From Lentisphaeria bacterium (GTDB lineage: Bacteria; Verrucomicrobiota; Lentisphaeria; Oligosphaerales; Oligosphaeraceae), in NCBI GenBank assembly GCA_016287975.1, contig JAEEXV010000188.1, positions 1 to 7,875 on the forward strand: DNA of 7,875 bases, read 5' to 3'. The notes below the pieces were generated by a model. The model was not told the DNA's origin and ran no database searches. It saw only the letters and a list, made by a program, of their open reading frames with translations. Every line of letters begins with the position of its first letter. Positions within the stretch are counted from its first letter, which is position 1. The translations under genes were made by a program, and so were the position numbers. This document shows positions 6,030 to 7,875 of the stretch, piece after piece.

Positions 6030-7001
6030 TCACAGCCCGACGGCCGCGAGCACCTTCGCCATGGTCGCGTCGGCGATCTTCGACGCCTTGCGGGCGCCCT
6101 CGCGCAGGATCTCCTCGACCTGCCCAGGCTTCTCCAGCAACTGGCGGCGGCGTTCGCGCGCCTCCGCGAAGTAGTCGAGGTACTTGTTGTAGAGGAGTTC
6201 CTTGGCGTAGCCGTAGCCCATGCCCCCCGCGAGGTACTTCTGGCGCAGTTCCGCCTGCTCCGCCTCCGTCGCCATCAGCTTGTAGAGCATGAAGACGGTG
6301 CACTTGTCGGGATCCTTCGGATCCTCGACTGGCGTCGAGTCCGTCTTGATCTTCATGAACTTCGACCGCACCGGCTTGCCTTCCCCGAAGATCTCGATGG
6401 TGTTGTTGTAGGACTTCGACATCTTCTGGCCGTCCAGCCCGGGAATCACCGCGACATCCTCCTGGATCAGCGCGTCCGGCACCGTCAGGATGCTGCCGTA
6501 GCGGTTGTTGAAGCGGATCGCCAGGTCGCGCGTGACCTCCAGGTGCTGCTTCTGGTCCTTGCCCACCGGCACGTAGTCCGCGTTGTACAGCAGGATGTCC
6601 GCCGCCATCAGCACAGGATAGGCCAGGAGCCCGTGGTTCGCCTCCAGCCCGTGCGCCACCTTGTCCTTGTACGAATGGCACCGCTCCAGCAGCCCCAGCG
6701 GGCACAGGCACGACAGGATCCACGCCAGAGTCTGGACCTGCGGCACGTCCGACTGGCGGTAGAAGACGGTCTTCTCGGGATCCAGCCCGCACGCCAGGAA
6801 GTCCAGCGCGACATTGAAGGTGCGCTCGCGCAGATCCTCCGGCTTCGGCATCGAGGTCATCGCGTGGAAGTTCGCGATGAAGTAGAAGCACTCGTTCTCC
6901 GCCTGCGCCGCGATCGACTGGCGCATCGTCCCGAAATAGTTCCCGATGTGTAGGGTGCCCGAGGGCTGGATGCCCGTGAGCACGCGCTTGTGACTGACCA
7001 T
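6030..7001 (-). CDS. trpS: Tryptophanyl-tRNA synthetase
   Basis: This 323-residue class I synthetase charges tRNA-Trp. It has GIQPSGTLHIGNYFG (10-24) with the HIGH-type signature HIGN at 18-21, FIANFHAMT (41-49), a YPVLMAADILLY segment (128-139), VGKDQKQHLE (147-156) and the KMSKS loop in GQKMSKSYNN (191-200). Length is normal for bacterial TrpS (about 320-340). The ATG at 7001 was chosen because it places the GIQPSG motif where the family has it. The open frame runs on to 7097, but that would translate the -10 element and an Arg-rich leader. A purine-rich GGGAGAG lies about 10-15 bases upstream of the ATG and is only a modest ribosome site. It is followed on the same strand by tRNA-Lys and rpmB. 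No good intrinsic terminator is visible after its stop. Confidence 0.96.
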   Translation of the reverse strand: MVSHKRVLTGIQPSGTLHIGNYFGTMRQSIAAQAENECFYFIANFHAMTSMPKPEDLRERTFNVALDFLACGLDPEKTVFYRQSDVPQVQTLAWILSCLCPLGLLERCHSYKDKVAHGLEANHGLLAYPVLMAADILLYNADYVPVGKDQKQHLEVTRDLAIRFNNRYGSILTVPDALIQEDVAVIPGLDGQKMSKSYNNTIEIFGEGKPVRSKFMKIKTDSTPVEDPKDPDKCTVFMLYKLMATEAEQAELRQKYLAGGMGYGYAKELLYNKYLDYFAEARERRRQLLEKPGQVEEILREGARKASKIADATMAKVLAAVGL

Positions 7002-7068
7002 GGTCCCGAATCTCTCCCTGAATGGGCTGCCCAAAACGCGACGCCGACCGCGGCGCCGCTCGCTTTTC

Positions 7069-7078
7069 GCATAATATA
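7069..7078 (-). promoter_or_regulatory. -10-like element facing trpS (left arm of inverted repeat)
   Basis: The minus strand reads TATATTATGC here, containing TATATT, a five-of-six match to the -10 consensus, about 68 bases before the trpS ATG. No good -35 is visible at normal spacing. It is the exact reverse complement of 7114-7123, so the two arms point away from each other and their -35 positions would fall in the same central sequence near 7096. Confidence 0.5.
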
Positions 7079-7113
7079 ATGCCGCCCCGCGTCGCATTTT
7101 CCCAAAGCCGCGC

Positions 7114-7123
7114 TATATTATGC
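7114..7123 (+). promoter_or_regulatory. -10-like element facing tRNA-Pro (right arm of inverted repeat)
   Basis: TATATTATGC on the plus strand contains TATATT and lies 16 bases before the mature tRNA-Pro 5' end, right for a start point near 7126 followed by a short leader with a seven-T run (7133-7139). No strong -35 is apparent. It mirrors the element facing trpS. Confidence 0.5.
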
Positions 7124-7139
7124 AAGTTGTCGTTTTTTT

Positions 7140-7217
7140 CGGGGCATAGCGCAGTCTGGCCAGCGCGAATGGTTTGGGACCATTAGGTCGGGGGTTCGAA
7201 TCCCTCTGCCCCGACCA
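7140..7217 (+). tRNA. tRNA-Pro (anticodon TGG)
   Basis: A 78-base tRNA with encoded CCA. The acceptor stem is CGGGGCA/TGCCCCG with discriminator A, and starting with C at position 1 is typical of bacterial tRNA-Pro. The D arm is GCGC/GCGC. The anticodon stem AATGG/CCATT holds the loop TTTGGGA, which gives anticodon TGG with G37. The T arm is GGGGG/CCCTC with one G-T pair and loop TTCGAAT. It is transcribed divergently from trpS and ends at a strong terminator 13 bases downstream. Confidence 0.97.
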
Positions 7218-7229
7218 TCTGAAATTGCT

Positions 7230-7278
7230 GCGACTTTCGGTACAGACCTTGCGGTCCATTCCCGAAAGTCGCTTTTTT
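7230..7278 (+). terminator. Intrinsic terminator of tRNA-Pro
   Basis: The arms GCGACTTTCGG (7230-7240) and CCGAAAGTCGC (7262-7272) pair perfectly over 11 bp and are followed at once by six T residues (7273-7278). The 21-base loop contains a small inner GACC/GGTC stem. It is a strong rho-independent terminator for the plus strand. On the minus strand no T run follows, so it is one-directional. Confidence 0.88.
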
Positions 7279-7289
7279 GCATCACCCCA

Positions 7290-7403
7290 TCACTCAGCAT
7301 CTTTCGCCTCCCGCATTGAATATTCCAGTTCACATTGGTCGGGAGTCCGCAATTTCAGTTTTCGGTGCGGGCGTTTATGGTGGACGTTTTCGCAAATCAA
7401 CGA
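7290..7403 (-). pseudogene. C-terminal remnant of an integrase-type (IS3-like) transposase
   Basis: Thirty-seven codons between the fic stop and a TGA at 7290-7292 include the segment HHKRPHRKLKLRTPDQCELE. This fits the N-x-x-R-P-H-x-x-L-x-x-x-T-P-x-x-x-E pattern at the C-terminal end of DDE integrase-type transposases such as IS3-family OrfB. No start codon, catalytic residues or upstream part are present, so it can only be a fragment. It directly abuts, and is in frame with, the end of the fic gene. The pattern is seen directly. The family assignment rests on a short motif and could be wrong. Confidence 0.5.
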
Positions 7404-7875
7404 TTAATCCGCTGAATCGTCATTGCGGACATAGAAGGTGGCTCGGCCAACGCCTTCCTTTCGTATGATGCCTTGCTCCGCCAGTTTCTTCAGGCTAACC
7501 AAAACGGCGGAACGTCCAGCGGACGAACAGGCCTCTATGGCGTCAGTGCCGCGGAAACGCCCGACCTTGGACTTGACATACGCGAGAACGACATCATACG
7601 CGGAGTGGTCAGCTCCTCCGATAATGTCGGCTCGCGAATCCAGTTCAACATAGCAGGACAAAACGACCTGGAGCATATATCTGATGAAGGGCTTCACGTC
7701 GTTCCGTCCTTCGTGCCAGCCTTCGCTGGCGGCCTGAAGCGCGTCATAGTATGCGTCTTTGGTCTTGGCAATCTGCGCTTCCATGCTGACGTACTTCCCG
7801 ACATCGTATCCATTCTGGTAGAGCATCAGCAGAGTCAGCAGACGGCTCATCCTGCCGTTGCCGTCGTTGAAGGGA
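7404..7875 (-). CDS. Fic-domain protein, C-terminal part (runs off the window)
   Basis: The reading frame enters from the right edge with PFNDGNGRMSR, the core of the Fic motif HPFxxGNGRxxR. The catalytic histidine would be the codon just outside the window. After it come KTKDAYYDALQAASEGWHEG and NDVKPFIRYML, typical of Fic helices following the active site, and then a winged-helix-like C-terminus (about the last 60 residues, with SAVLVSLKKLAEQGIIRKEG). Fic enzymes usually transfer AMP from ATP to hydroxyl groups of target proteins; some are toxins or regulators. The 156 visible residues would be roughly the C-terminal half of a typical Fic-wHTH protein. An ATG at 7850 is internal to the motif and is not the start. 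Base composition is clearly less GC-rich than in the genes to the left, suggesting transfer. The inhibitory motif and any antitoxin cannot be judged. Confidence 0.88.
   Translation of the reverse strand, partial: PFNDGNGRMSRLLTLLMLYQNGYDVGKYVSMEAQIAKTKDAYYDALQAASEGWHEGRNDVKPFIRYMLQVVLSCYVELDSRADIIGGADHSAYDVVLAYVKSKVGRFRGTDAIEACSSAGRSAVLVSLKKLAEQGIIRKEGVGRATFYVRNDDSAD

Noticed and set aside
7002..7097. Longer N-terminus for TrpS starting at 7097
   Set aside because: The extension covers the -10-like element and an Arg-rich leader not seen in TrpS proteins.
7118..7333. A 71-codon minus-strand frame containing GRGIRTPDL, and a plus-strand frame at 5582-5923 containing DGTRTRDH
   Set aside because: Both are translations across tRNA genes, a well-known source of false proteins in databases.
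7404..7850. A complete small 148-residue winged-helix regulator starting at 7850
   Set aside because: The frame continues without a stop to the window edge and reads PFNDGNGR just upstream, so the ATG is inside the Fic motif and the gene is truncated by the window.

Overview
The window is a compact, G+C-rich bacterial segment that is almost entirely translation and central-metabolism housekeeping, with a short accessory-looking edge at the right end. The L28 protein (long RRGLAKKKGG-type insert and two CxxC pairs), the large membrane-anchored SurA/PpiD-like protein and the overall composition suggest a member of the PVC group, perhaps Verrucomicrobiota (Kiritimatiellia or Lentisphaeria-like). 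That placement is inference from remembered family features and was not tested by any search.

Layout from left to right. Positions 1-153 hold no gene but a cluster of G+C-rich repeats and hairpins just downstream of mnmA. A minus-strand run follows, read right to left: ribulose-5-phosphate 3-epimerase (rpe, 4758-5453), a 921-residue SurA/PpiD-like foldase with a degenerate parvulin-like region and a Lys/Ala-rich repeat tail (1886-4651), a NUDT5/NudF-like ADP-sugar pyrophosphatase (1224-1799), and the tRNA 2-thiouridylase mnmA (154-1227). The last two overlap by four bases and are probably translationally coupled. Upstream of rpe, and separated from it by two stem-loops, is a second minus-strand unit: trpS (6030-7001), tRNA-Lys(TTT) with its own promoter (5845-5920), and rpmB for ribosomal protein L28 (5566-5793).

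To the right of trpS is a divergent intergenic region in which a 10-bp inverted repeat supplies mirror-image -10-like elements, one facing trpS and one facing the plus-strand tRNA-Pro(TGG) gene (7140-7217). A strong intrinsic terminator ends the tRNA-Pro transcript. Beyond it the base composition drops. The remaining sequence holds what looks like the last 37 codons of an integrase-type transposase (7290-7403) and the C-terminal part of a Fic-domain protein that runs off the window (7404-7875). This is the likely boundary of a mobile or accessory segment next to a tRNA gene.

Functionally, several genes converge on decoding. MnmA thiolates U34 of the Lys, Glu and Gln tRNAs, and tRNA-Lys(TTT), one of its expected substrates, lies about 4.6 kb away on the same strand. 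TrpS, L28 and two tRNAs complete the translation theme. I see no clear previously undescribed multi-gene system. The most unusual points are an MnmA that appears to lack the second catalytic cysteine, the transposase remnant in frame with the fic stop codon, the shared TATATTATGC-type promoter element, and the GC-rich repeat cluster after mnmA.
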